Shown here in pieces: positions 36,301-47,409 of a stretch of 64,000 bases of DNA. Positions within the stretch are counted from its first letter, which is position 1. Each line of letters opens with the position of its first letter. The translations under genes and the position numbers were made by a program. The DNA is taken from NCBI GenBank assembly GCA_019915135.1, contig JAHLMK010000022.1, forward strand, positions 186,001-250,000. The letters run 5' to 3'. Under the pieces are notes generated by a model. The model saw nothing but the letters and a program-made list of their open reading frames with translations. It was not told the origin of the DNA and ran no database searches. The DNA is from Strobilurus pachycystidiatus. Lineage: Eukaryota; Basidiomycota; Agaricomycetes; Agaricales; Physalacriaceae.

Positions 36301-37759
36301 TTATGCTGTAGTCGGGACGTACTGGCGTACGATGCGGACCTGTCCGGACGGTAGTCCGAGTCGTATTGGTACATGCGCAGGAGCCGACACTTTTGATGCA
36401 TCCTTAGCTGGGCGTGAAGCCGCGCTGGTAGGCGCCGTCCGTGCGGATTGAGTCTGCTGGACCACAAGGTCTGCCACCCGCCGCCCACCAGTATATGCCT
36501 GCTCCGCCTGCATTTCTTCCTCCTCCTCCTCTTCCTCGTCCTCGTCATCATCATAAGTGACGTCCTAGCCCAGGTTCAGAACAATCGGAGGGAGAGAAAT
36601 GAGAGATGCCCACAGGATCAAACTCCTCCATCTCCATTCCATGGTCGTCGTCTTCGTCCTCGTCCGAATCGTCATCAGAAAAATCGGCATCAAGCCATCG
36701 TCCGCGCCAGTCCACCTTGTCCAGCTCCTCGGGTGCCTCGGGTCTGAGACGAAGCCACGCCATGCGAGGACCGCTCTTGGCGCGCTCGCTAACCTTGAAG
36801 CCGTAGATCTTGGGTATGTAGATGATGCCCTCGGCTCGCTTCTGGCCACCATGCGGATTGGGGTTGACGAACGCCGTTCCGGCCCCACTTCCGCTGGTCC
36901 CGCTCGCGGGTGAGCTGCCGCCAGAAGACGCAGTCCCTGGCTTGTAGAACGGCGCCGGAGCAAGTTCGCGATAGCTTTGGAAGAAGAGGTGAGCAAAGGT
37001 GGTGCCGAAGAATGCGCCGTCGACGCCCTGGTAGCGCGAAGAGGGAGGAGCGTAGATGTCGTTGCAGTTGGGGCAGTACAGTTTGACCGTGTCGTAGCCG
37101 GGCGTATCTGAGCGTCCGCAGGGAACGACGTTGGTTGAGCGACAGTGCACGCGTGGGCAAGTTCCGAAAGCGTTGTTTTCGTATTTGTCGATCTGTAGAA
37201 GAACAATTAGCTCGTTGTCTAAAGAAAACAGTGCAATGTACCATAGCTTGTAGGCCTGCACGGGTAAGAATATATCGCTGGTGCACGAGGCCGTATAGCA
37301 TCTCTGCCGACGACTCGACAATTGAGACATCCGGTATTTTGGTCGCCGCGTCCTCATCTGCCCGCCCATCAGGTCGCGTCCTGTGCACGGCACAGGGATA
37401 CACGCACCTGGCTCGACATCCAGCACCATCTCCATTGCCTCCTTCCAGAACGGCACCAACACGTTCAGCCCCGTGAGATTGAAATCGTCCTCGATGAAGT
37501 CTTCCGTGACCTCGCAGAAGTACTCGTGTCCCGGCAGCGAGCAGAACCAACTGATCCAGGTGACTGTTGAGGTGGGCGTCGACGAGGCTGAAAGTCAATA
37601 ATCAAGCCAACTCGGCAGAGGATGGAGGAGGGGAAGGTGTTGCAGGAAAGGGCACTCACTGTATCCGTCCTCGTCTTGGTCGTCCATGATATCGTCGTCG
37701 CCATCGTCATCCTCAGCAATCTCGGGCTCGGGATCAGCAGGCGGCGGGTTTCTAGGCAT
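36301..37759 (-). CDS. CKB1: Casein kinase II regulatory (beta) subunit
   Basis: The beta dimer holds two catalytic alpha subunits in the CK2 tetramer. Start MPRNPPPADPEPEIAEDDDG, then the core VTWISWFCSLPGHEYFCEV, EDFIEDDFNLTGLN, SSAEMLYGLVHQRYILT, and the zinc site CPRVHCRST and LYCPNCNDIYAPPSSRYQG, which makes the dimer interface. GAFFGTTFAHLFFQSYREL and KIYGFKVSERAK close the fold. A Gly/Ser-rich insert follows the SYREL helix. The C-terminus is longer than usual: it runs through an Asp/Glu patch, a 50-nt intron (GTGGGC...GGCTAG) and an unbroken Glu run to a tail ending VRIVRQYVPTTA at 36301. Five exons. The fold and function are certain; the role of the extension is not. Confidence 0.95.
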
Positions 37760-38009
37760 CGTTCAAGCCGTGCGCGATGTTGAGGTCGCTGTCAGTGACA
37801 GAGCAGGGTATTTTGAACTCCGATCATTGTCGAGGCTCGAGCTTTCATCCTCACAGTAGCTCAGACTCAATATTGCCGCACATATTGGACTATCCGAAAG
37901 CTTCCCAGGGAAAGTGCCAGCCCAGAGTGTGCGCTCAGACTTGCTATTCTCAATTCATGTCGTCGTTGTGAATCCTACAAGCACCAAACAAAGCACACTC
38001 TATTGTAGT

Positions 38010-39282
38010 TTATTGAAGTTTCTCTTCGAGATGCTTCAGCTCGATGTCACTGAGCCCCCAGCGATGCTCACTCGCTCTCGGCTTTTCCTTCGCAATCCAG
38101 GTCTTCAGAGACTTCTTATGAGCCTCGTCCAAGGCCAGATTGCAAGCAACGGCGTAAGTATTCAGGATCCTTCGGCCAGTGTCAATAATCTTCAACAAGA
38201 CAAAACTCTAGAAGGCGTACCCAAAAAGCTTCTCTTCGAGATCGGCATCAGGCTCCTCGACTTCTCCATCCTCACCGTAGGGAAGAGGCTGTGTCAGTCC
38301 ATCGACAACGACAGGCAGTATGTTTTGTTCTTCGATAGCCTTGATGGCCAACAGCGATGTTCTTGTACGCGACGGATCCAGCAGATTAGCAGCATGTGAG
38401 TTTGGATGCACGGGCTGTTGCTGACCGCCATGCACGTTACCACCAGCCGTTGAAGTTGATGATTCGCCGTTGGGCGTGAGTAGGGTATTAAGCAGGAATG
38501 CAGCCTTCCGACGAACGGTTATATCAGGATCTAGGACATAAGTAAGAAGACGTCAAATTTGATTAATCATAGAAGATACCTTGCAAGGCATCCCGAAGCT
38601 TCGGCCAACCGTTCGTTTCTGCTTCGTCAAGGGCCTTGACGGCAGGCGCATTATGCTTTAAGAGGCCAGACAATGTGTAGAGTGCTTTTGAGCGTATTTG
38701 GGGTGTTGAGCTGGCGGGAACAAGGAAGGATGTCAAGGTTGAAAGTGGGTGTAAAGCGAGGTACTATTGAACACAGATGAGTAATGATTGATTGTGAGTC
38801 TTGAAAAGAACGCACCGACTCTTGCGCAGCAGGATTGTTTTGGAGAGCGGTTCCTATCACCCAGAGGGCTTGCATGACTATGGGATCCGTCGCGTCTTCA
38901 GATGTGAGAAGGGTGTGCAACGATGGCCACATTTTCAGTTTTTCCAAATCTGCAGGAGGGATTCAATGGTCCGATCCCCGTGGCAAAACGAAGGGCTCAC
39001 TGTTGGCGTTGTCAATTTGTTCTATCAACTAGGGTCTCGTCAATCAAAGGTAGGACACTCGAAAGAATGCAAACGCACCATCTCAAGGTGATCTAGTGCG
39101 TCTATCCGCTCGTCCTCCGACCTAGCTACGTCGAGAGCGACGGCCATATCTTCTTTCATGAGTTCTGCGTCTGATTTTCCGAGAATCATGTCGATGACAG
39201 CGGGATCGAGGTCCTTCCTTGGCTCGGGAGGTGGTGCATTCGGGTCAGAGTTTATTATGCCCCAGCGTAGCAGGGATTCCAT
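38010..39282 (-). CDS. FES1: Hsp70 nucleotide exchange factor Fes1 (HspBP1 family)
   Basis: Cytosolic exchange factor that releases ADP from Ssa/Ssb Hsp70s. Start MESLLRWGIINSDPNAPPPE, then PAVIDMILGKSDAELMKEDM and armadillo repeats: DALDHLEMLIEQIDNAN, LEKLKMWPSLHTLLTSE, DPIVMQALWVIGTALQNNPA, STPQIRSKALYTLSGLLKHN, GWPKLRDALQDPDITVRRKA. The C-terminal helix reads LNTYAVACNLALDEAHKKS and the gene ends HLEEKLQ at 38010. About seven exons with 45-60-nt introns. The length and repeat order match the family. A telomere-like element lies 121-134 bp upstream of the start. Confidence 0.93.
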
Positions 39283-39402
39283 TTTCGAAGAAACTTGGGA
39301 GGCTGGATGGTAGTTGATGGATAAGACGAGTCCACACAGTCGGGGTTCAAGCCAAAAAGACGACGAAATGCGTAGAATGTGGTGGTCGATTCAAGAAGAG
39401 TG

Positions 39403-39416
39403 TTAACCCTAACCCT
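39403..39416. promoter_or_regulatory. Interstitial telomere-like element TTAACCCTAACCCT upstream of FES1
   Basis: Two tandem CCCTAA units (AGGGTTAGGGTTAA on the FES1 strand), 121 bp upstream of the FES1 ATG and just past the 3' end of the small gene. It resembles telo-box or Tbf1-type sites. Too short for a telomere remnant. Confidence 0.4.
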
Positions 39417-39484
39417 GTTCTTACAATTTGAAAACAACCATTGTCAAGGAAAATGTCGTGTTTGCCGCGTAAATCGTATATACA

Positions 39485-39968
39485 TTAGTTCTTGGGTGCC
39501 CATAATTCGTACAGCTCGCGGTCGTTTGGATCAAAGCACGTAAGCATGGCGGGATCAGAGCGAATGGTGGCTGACGAGCGGCTGGACGCGTTGAGAGCAG
39601 CAAACGTGGACCGAGACGCTTCGCGCGCAAGGCGGGATTCGGAGAATACAGAGTCTGTCGGCGAAGGCGCCTTGCTGGACCGTTAGACATGTCAGAAGTC
39701 AATGAACACAAAGCAATGCACCTCTCCAGTCACAGAGTTTCGCGCTCGGAACGTTGAGCTTGGCGTGAGTGGGTCGCTTTGCCCTTTGGGAATGTGATGA
39801 GTGTGCTGGATTGCGGGACAAGAAGGCGAGTCTACCTATTGGTGTGGCGGGAATAGCAGTAGCCATGGCAGTGGAAACGGAGTCGCGAGCCACCCGTTGC
39901 CGAAACGGGACAAAGCTGCGTGACTGAACTTCCCCTCTTTCACTGTAACCGCCACCGTCCGCTGCCAT
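39485..39968 (-). CDS. Small Ser-rich protein of unknown function
   Basis: About 126 residues in three exons. Start MAADGGGYSERGEVQSRSF at 39968 is the first ATG after an in-frame TGA. The exon ending ATPIG joins QSDPLTPSSTFRARNS, then an exon beginning APSPTDSVFSESRLAREA through acceptor CAAG, which sits about 10 nt after a CTAAC branch site. The C-terminus AMLTCFDPNDRELYELWAPK, stop 39485-39487, looks like a short conserved motif. I do not recognise the family. Its start codon overlaps that of VID27 on the other strand. An alternative start is the internal Met in MATAIPATP. Confidence 0.5.
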
Positions 39969-42804
39969 GAATCTCTTCAAGAGCCGTCAGTCGCGTCTTA
40001 TTCTCTGCCTGTCTTCCTGCTAACTTATATACTATCGGAACAGTAATTGGCAAAGTGTGGCGTACGTCCAATTCAGCCAATCTTTGTGGCTAGTTGACTC
40101 AAACTTGAACGATAGAGGATCCAAATGCTGCCGAAGGTGTGTAGTACGCTGCGATAAGCTTAGACAACATCTAATCGCCATCCAGTCGTGAAAATATCCA
40201 CCGGCCAACTCTATCTTGTCCGACCGGGCAATATTCGCTCTTCACGAGAATGCATGTTTGTATCACCGTATCATCATTGTCTTCCCCCAATCTCAATTTT
40301 ACACCAGTTATAATGACGCCATGGCGACTATCCGCCGTGTTCCGTCCGCCGAGCACAACTTCCAGCTCGTCATCACTCGAGTGTACGATGATGGTGATCA
40401 GGAGCTGTTGGAAGATTCGGACGAAAGTGAGTGGCCTGTGGATTCTCTGACCTTGTGTTTTCTCATAGTCCCCTCAGCTGACGAAGAGCGTACGTTCTTG
40501 ATCGGCGAGGAGCTCGAATTTCGCACCGGGACGACAGATGGCGAGCCCACCTTCACCTGGCGTGATCTTCGTGGCGACGTCGACGAATTTTTTGAATACG
40601 TCGCACAGGGCACGAACTCCCCCACTAAGACCTTCTTCGAGCTTTGCATGTACCGCGCCATGTACGAACGCAAGTACAAAGCCAGCGCTGATAATCTTGA
40701 TGATTCCGACTTGGACGAGTTCATGTGGAAGTGAGTTTGATATTAGTCTCGTTGACTGCCATCACAGTGACTCACAATCATCAGACCGGACCCTATAAAC
40801 ACGAAGAAGCCTACACCTCGGAAGAAGGCTTCTCAACCAGTTCCTCCCACTGCCTCTACAGCACCCAAAGCCGATAAGGGCAAAGCTCGAGCGATGACAG
40901 AGGACCACTCCAACACTGTTTTAGCGAGCGCAGAAGCGACGCTCTTCGTCTGGACTGTCGTTGATGGTCATGGTTCTTTCCAAGGAGACGGAGAGTCTCT
41001 CACCGCCCAGATTGTACAACGCGACGGGGAGTATCGGTTCTGGTTGACTGGTGTCAAGAACGGGCAGACGATTCTCATGCACGACATCCAGGCGAACATG
41101 AACGAGAAGTGGTCACTGAAGATGATCTCACTTACTTGGAATCAAGTGGATGAGAACGACACAGATATGACGAGCTGGGTCTACAGGTTCAACACCGAGG
41201 AAGACTATAGCAGGTTTTTGGAGGTCTTCACGGCTGCTGCATGGCAGACCAAATTCCAGGCGCCGTGGAGTAAAATCAAGGTGAGGACCTTGATCGTGAC
41301 ATGAGCAATGCTTATGCCTCCATAACAGCCTGACGAACGAAACTACATTATGAGTGCGACGTCGGAAGATATCGAGATGGCTGACCCAGAAGACGAAGAA
41401 GAGGATGAAGAAGAGGTATTGTCCGAGTTGGATCCTGGTTCTGGTATGTCTCATAAAGATTTTCTCCTTGATTCTCTCATAATCAATTTACATCAGATTC
41501 GGAAGACTCTGAGGGTGAATACGACGACGACGAAGAGGACAGACCTCCCGCTCTCAATGGGGAGAAGAACTCAATGCTCGCCGTCGGTTACAAGGGCGAC
41601 CGCTCATATGTCGTTCGTGGCAACAACATCGGTGTCTTCAGCCACGACTCTGAGAGCAATGCGAAATACCTGGCTACCATGGCCAACCTTCTAACGCCTA
41701 AAGGGAAGACCTTCGTGCCTAAGGCGGTAAGTAAATAGTGATCAAGAGAGCATCTATCTAAATTAGCTTTAGGTCATGCTTCACGATCAGGACTCAAAGA
41801 TGATCTTGATGAATCCTATCGAGCCCAATTCGCTGTTCAGTATGGACATAGAACGCGGCAAGATAGTCGAAGAGTGGAAGGTCCATGACGATGTTATGGT
41901 GGATCACATTGCACCCGACAACAAGTTTGCTCCGACGACCACCGAGAAGACTCTTGTCGGTGCCTCGCATAATGCGCTCTTCCGTATCGATCCTCGGGTG
42001 TCGGGCACCAAGATGGTGGACAGCCAGTTCAAGCAGTACGCGAGCAAGAACAAGTTCTCTGGTGTCGCAACCACTGCCAACGGGAAGCTTGCGGTGGCAA
42101 GCGAGAAGGGTGATATTCGCCTGTTTGACTCCATCGGGAAGAATGCCAAGACCGCCTTGCCGCCTTTGGGAGATCCTATCCTCGGCATAGATACCACTGC
42201 CGATGGACGTTGGATTGTTGCTACTACAAAGACTTACTTGCTATTGATTGACACGCTTATCGGAGAGGGCAAGTACCAAGGGAGCTTGGGCTTTGATCGG
42301 AGCTTCCCTGCGGATGCGAAGCCAATCCCAAGGCGGCTGCAGTTGCGCAGTGAGCATGTGGCGTATATGAATCATGATGTTTCCTTTACCCCAGCGAGGC
42401 AAGTTGCGGTTCTATCGCTTTCGCCCTAGACGCTCATTTGGCTTCTAGATTCAATCAAGGGGAGAACGCAACTGAAAATGCGATTGTGACGTCCACCGGA
42501 CAATTCATCGTTGCGTGGGACTTCTCCAAGGTTAAGAAGGGCATGCTCGACCGCTACGAAATCAAGAAGTACGAGGATCAGGTCGTACAGGATAACTTCA
42601 AGTTCGGGGATGACAAGGAGATTGTAAGTCTTACATCGGATCGCCGTTGTAGTCTTCTGCTGATCTTTGTTCGTCAAGATCGTTGCTCTCCAGAACAACG
42701 TCATCGCCATCAACAAGAAGAACCTCAAGAGACCAACAAGGGCGTCTTTGGCGGGCAACGTCGGAGGCAGGAGCCATTCTAACATTGTCAACGCGCCGTA
42801 TTGA
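39967..42804 (+). CDS. VID27: Vid27-like protein
   Basis: Cytosolic protein of the VID27 family, named in yeast for a role in vacuole import and degradation of fructose-1,6-bisphosphatase; the biochemical role is unclear. Start MNLFKSLIGKVWQDPNAAE, reached through three short exons; then GQLYLVRPGNIRSSRECI, DAMATIRRVPSAEHNFQLV, a PH-like middle part (ATLFVWTVVDGHGSFQG), an acidic linker (DPEDEEEDEEEVLSELD), and the WD40-like C-terminal domain (VGYKGDRSYVVRGNNIGVF; LVGASHNALFRIDPR; VASEKGDIRLFDSIGKNAK; TSTGQFIVAWDFSKVKKG). Stop at 42802-42804 after RSHSNIVNAPY. About ten exons. Its start codon shares the CATG palindrome at 39966-39969 with the divergent small gene. Confidence 0.92.
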
Positions 42805-44690
42805 AGGTTTTTTTTACTCTCTCCAATCCTTCAATTTCTTGGATATTCAACCGTACTTTACCTGAAATGATCACAAACATGTATTTACTATTTCTTAGCT
42901 TGTAGTACTGACTGAGCTGTATCCTGCTACTTATCCTTCAAATGCACTGCCTCGAAATGCTCAATCGCATGTGTGAAGGACAACGCGTTGAACAGTTTGG
43001 ACCGAGTATCGATCCTAGACCTTTGCAGACCTTTACACCCTACAACTTCAAGGGTACTAAATTCGCTTTGTACAAAGCCGACTTCTGGAAGAAGACTTGT
43101 ACGAGATATAGTCTGGCGGCTATGTTAACGATGCTTACTTTCATATTTCCCCACCGTTCTCGGCAGGGTGGGTTGGCCGATAGATATTGTTACTGCGCCA
43201 CATATGACAGTGCTTGGCCCGCGGCAGCGCTCATTTATGTCACGCCCCTTGTTTACCCTGCTGTCTTTCACTCATTTACGAACGACGCTTACTAGGACAT
43301 GCAAGAACTCGCTGAAGACTAGTACTATGAGGTTCAAGCTTCTCTACTATTTACCGAGTCAATTTGGTGCGCTGTCCTTCACACTCCCTGAAACTGGGTC
43401 ATCTTCTATCGTCATTATCGAGTCTTGGGCTATCATTGCAGTGTATAGATGCTACTATGTGTGTGCTGACAGTTTACCTCGACCGTCGGCACTCACACAC
43501 CAGATGCCAACGAAAAGAACTCTACGTACTTGCCCAGATTCGTTTACTAAGAGGCCAGCTCCATCATCGTCGAGGATTCTCAGTACGCTGGATGTATAGC
43601 AATATGTCGTGATTCATAAACTTTGAAAGACGTGCGCTTATGCCACATTGCTGGTGCAAGCGACTGTACATCTACTTACTGTATAGATTCTCGGAGGTCT
43701 CGGGAAACCTTGTTGAGCGTGTGGCGACGGATCAATTGTCCAAGCTTGCCGCAATTGACGTGGAAATCCGGTTCATACAGGCGGTCAATTTGGGAATGAT
43801 GTGAAGTTTTGCTAAGTCGGCGCCATAGATCTGAGCTCGAGTATCTCCCTTCTTCAGCCGAGCCTAGTCTTCCTCTCAGCGGAAACGCCGACTTTGGCAC
43901 CATCCGCCTATGCTTACAGGCGGATAGAAGATGTGGCTGGATCAGCAATCGAATAACACGCCACGGATGGCCTTGATGAGCTCGGATCTCTACACGGCTA
44001 TAGCCCACGAACAAGCTTCTGCAAAGGAAAGATGGGTTATCGTAAACATGACACCTTCACATGGGTCCTCCGACAAGCCCGCAATAGAGAACGAATCCAG
44101 TGGCGTCCATGCCACTGAGGAGCGTGCTGTGGCGCCGGCCGGTCGTTGACTGAAAAGCTTATAGTCAATGACCAAGTACATCAGGATGGTAGCATGTTGT
44201 GAACAAGGTAACTGGAGTGCAATCCAAGGCTTACAAGCCTTGCTGATAGCGGGAAGGTGTGGCCGATACGGGATCCCACACGAAGTTGAAACAATTCACG
44301 AAAATGATATCATGATTGAATGTCAGAAGATAGCGAAGCTCAAGCTCCTGTGACCGGCTTGCGACGATCCTACTGAACGCGAGCATTATAAATCTCTCTT
44401 TGCTCTTGGTCCTCGCCATTAGGAAGGGCAAGATCCTCCTGCACGCCTTGGTTTTAAAGAGGACCGTGGTGTAAGATAAGGAACCATTGATTGATTGAAC
44501 AGTTTTTTGTCAGGCGCATTAGGGCCGGTGGAAGTGATGGATTACGTAATGCAGGGAACAGAATCCAAGATGGGTTAGAAATTCGGAATCTCGGGTGAAC
44601 AGCTCATGGGTCTTTCGCTTCGGGCTGCACCCAGGACCGTCCTGTCGCGTCCCTTCTCAGTCGTTCCTTTATAACTTGTATATAACCAGA
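42805..44690. other. Gene-free stretch
   Basis: About 1.9 kb. Several frames of 60-140 codons occur on both strands, but none has coding character or domain similarity, and none can be extended by splicing into a convincing protein. Confidence 0.35.
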
Positions 44691-44698
44691 TATAAAAA
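44691..44698 (+). promoter_or_regulatory. TATA-like box
   Basis: TATAAAAA, 33 bp upstream of the ATG of the DUF7704-like gene; if functional, the 5' leader would be very short. Confidence 0.3.
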
Positions 44699-44723
44699 GC
44701 CTCAGCTGTCTCCGCTCTTTACT

Positions 44724-45351
44724 ATGTCCCCCAGATCCGCCCTCCCCGACTTTTATTATTTCGTATTTGCGGCCTACGAGCCCCTTCTATGTATTATCGG
44801 CTTCCTGGGAGCACTAGCGTATGTCAATCTCCTCGTCTTCCAAGTAGAACGTGTCTCTGACCCTCATCGCAGCGATCCCAAGAGCGTGAGCACCTCTCGT
44901 TGCAAAGATAAATGAACTATCTTGTTGATTATTGCCACAGACTCACGATGGCCAAGCGCCGTGGCCCATCAACGCGCCGCCCCCGGACGTGCTGCCCCGC
45001 GCAAGCTTGGTCACGATCATCCAACTCGCCCATGTCTGCGCCCTGATGGGCGTCGTCAATCTCTTCGTCCTCACCGCCGCGCGAAGGCACTTATCCGCGA
45101 ATCCCGCCCTCCAAGAGAAGCTTGTCTTCGCGCTCCTCTGTCCCCTCTTGATGGGCGACATCATGCACCTCTATCTCACGCTGTGGTCATTAGGAGACCA
45201 CAAGTGGGACCTCTACAATTGGACCGGGATGCTCTGGGCGACTGTCGGTATAGGTTTTACCTTGATGGTTCCTCGCATATGTTGGCACTTGGGTATCGGG
45301 CGGTATGTCGACGCGAGGGACGGATATCTCGCCAAGCAAAACATCAAATGA
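44724..45351 (+). CDS. Four-helix membrane protein, DUF7704-like
   Basis: About 190 residues, two exons; the intron follows RSDPKS with donor GTGAGC. Start MSPRSALPDFYYFVFAAYEP. Hydrophobic segments: YEPLLCIIGFLGALAYVNLL, ASLVTIIQLAHVCALMGVVN, KLVFALLCPLLMGDIMHLYL and NWTGMLWATVGIGFTLMVPR. The DIMHLY turn and the overall size fit the small fungal DUF7704 membrane family as I remember it. Function is unknown. It ends QNIK at 45351. Confidence 0.6.
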
Positions 45352-47409
45352 CCATCGGGACGGGACGATTTATCTATGGTATAGAAAAGGACTTCATCTA
45401 GCAATATGTACGTGGCTTTATGCCAAGTTAATAAGACATGGTCTCCAGAGGAATGATGCCAGCATTCCCTACGTCAAACAACACACACACACACTACTGA
45501 GTGGTTGTGGTCCTAGGGATAGCGAGACTTCCTCAAGCAACTTTACTTACACAGTGGCGCAATCCTTCGCTACCAAGGCTCATAAGTCTTCTCGGCGTCT
45601 TAGGTTTGCGCCATGAAACCATTCCGCTCAGCGAAAAGGACGCTTTTTGGCTCTGTCGAAGCTTGTGCCGTTATAGCTAATAGAGATGACTGTGGAGATG
45701 AAAACACGAAGACGGTCCCGGTGACAACATTTGATCCCCGTGTTTCCTCATCCTTCATGATACGCCGATTGAGAGGAGTGATGGGCCGATGTCGACGCAC
45801 TCGCTATGGATAGGTATACTTTACCCATAGTTAGAATGTCAGCGTCGACTACAGCCCGATGGGTAAGCGAGGCGATGGAAGTGCGGCCACCTTGCCGGTG
45901 GTAAGCGGAACAGCGTGGTTGACGCCACATGTAAGTACCATCGAGACTTGGTCTCTGCCGTGTAGCCGTAAAGCAGCTCCGATCAATAACCAAACGTCCT
46001 TCTTAGGTACTCGACCTGACAAGGAGACATTTCAGCAAGTTTACCGGTCAACGTCCACACGCCGCACGCGACAACTGTTAACTCCAGAACAGATTTGATT
46101 CACAATTGGCAGACAGCCGGAAAACATTATATCGCCGCTTTTGAAGATCTTTCTCCGTTGTGGTATTGAGAGGTAGTACGACCGTCCTAGGATCCTGATA
46201 TCCAGAGGTTTTCTGTCGCCGACCGCGCAACGCTCACGGAGTGATCACTCATGGGCCGTGGATTCATCAAGAGCGTCCCCCAAGGCAAAATTGGCAAATC
46301 TGAGCTTGGATTCAGTGCGGCACCCTCAATACATACCAGATGGCGCTGATCGCATGAGATTCTCTTGCTCCTCATTCACCAGTGGTCCACGCAATCAGCT
46401 CGTCCATCAGACTGGATCTCCAGAGTCATCAATCATAACCCGCTTCTGCCAATGGAGCTCAAGGCCCGACAACTCGTGGATGCCTGCAGAGGATTTCTGA
46501 AGTTGGGGGTTCAGAGTCATCCCGTAGACAAGTAAACGGGCTGACGTGTCGAACGAGGGGACCATTCGTGCGAAACGGCCTTGGTTCTATAGCAATCCAC
46601 GGCAAAGAATCGCCTGCGATGTTTCTGCCATAGTCTCTCGCCATTCAGCCGCCCCAGAATGAACGATCACGAGTGCTGAGAGTAAAGCCAAATGAAGAGG
46701 GAACGAGATGAATATGTCGAACAAGTGACCCAGCCTGAACCGCGGAGAGCGCAAGGAACTCTGGATGGATGGAAGGTCGAGGACATCTACAAAGGTCATC
46801 TGAGCGCGCTTGCCATCGAGAAAAATTCGTATGACTCCGACGGGTGCTGATTTTCTAGGCCTGAACCGATGAACATCGAGGGAACGATAGAGAATAGGTA
46901 TAAATCGTGTGATGTAGCGACCTCGTTGAACTGTTTGACGAGCACCCTGGGTGCCTTCCACCGTGGCCAGTTGAGTGTTGGTGTCTACGGTTGTTTCGTG
47001 CAAATGTGGCGGCTTTGTTGAAATGATAGCTCGATGTTGCAGTCGTCAGTAGCAAGGCATTTTACGGATGGCAGAAGTGCGTCGCGCGCAAAGTGGTAGT
47101 GGGAAGAAAGTCGTATAGGTACACGTGGCTAATCATTCGAGTTCATATTTCCTCCGGCCCGCATCACGATGCATAACCTTCGCGCTTCGCCGTTGACGCG
47201 TCCACCGTTGACGCGTCCATGACCGTGATCTTCAATGCAGATCGTTCCTAAAATCCACGTACACTACTAGGTTGCGTTCAAGCGTAGGGTATAGGAATGC
47301 CACCGTACTGTAAGCTCATATTCTCGAGTGTTTCTTCCCACCAGTGTTCGCGTTGATCCAATGATGATTTTCGGATAGATGTTCTAAATGACAAGATAAT
47401 TCCCTTCAA
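45352..47409. other. Gene-free stretch
   Basis: About 2.1 kb with no supportable gene. It contains an (AC)7 microsatellite at 45481-45494 and the 15-bp tandem duplication at 47190-47219 listed separately. The longest frame (46587-47003, minus) has no ATG near its start and no recognisable domain. Confidence 0.35.
47190..47219. repeat. 15-bp tandem duplication (ccgttgacgcgtcca x2)
   Basis: Two perfect head-to-tail copies. Each contains ACGCGT, the core of the MCB element bound by the G1/S factor MBF in fungi, but no gene starts close by. Confidence 0.8.

Noticed and set aside
42942..43295. 118-codon plus-strand frame
   Set aside because: Begins with ATG but shows no domain, no codon regularity and no neighbouring exons.
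45481..45494. (AC)7 microsatellite
   Set aside because: Short simple repeat, common by chance; no further significance.
46587..47003. 139-codon minus-strand frame with a hydrophobic end
   Set aside because: No ATG at its start and no recognisable family; kept as gene-free.
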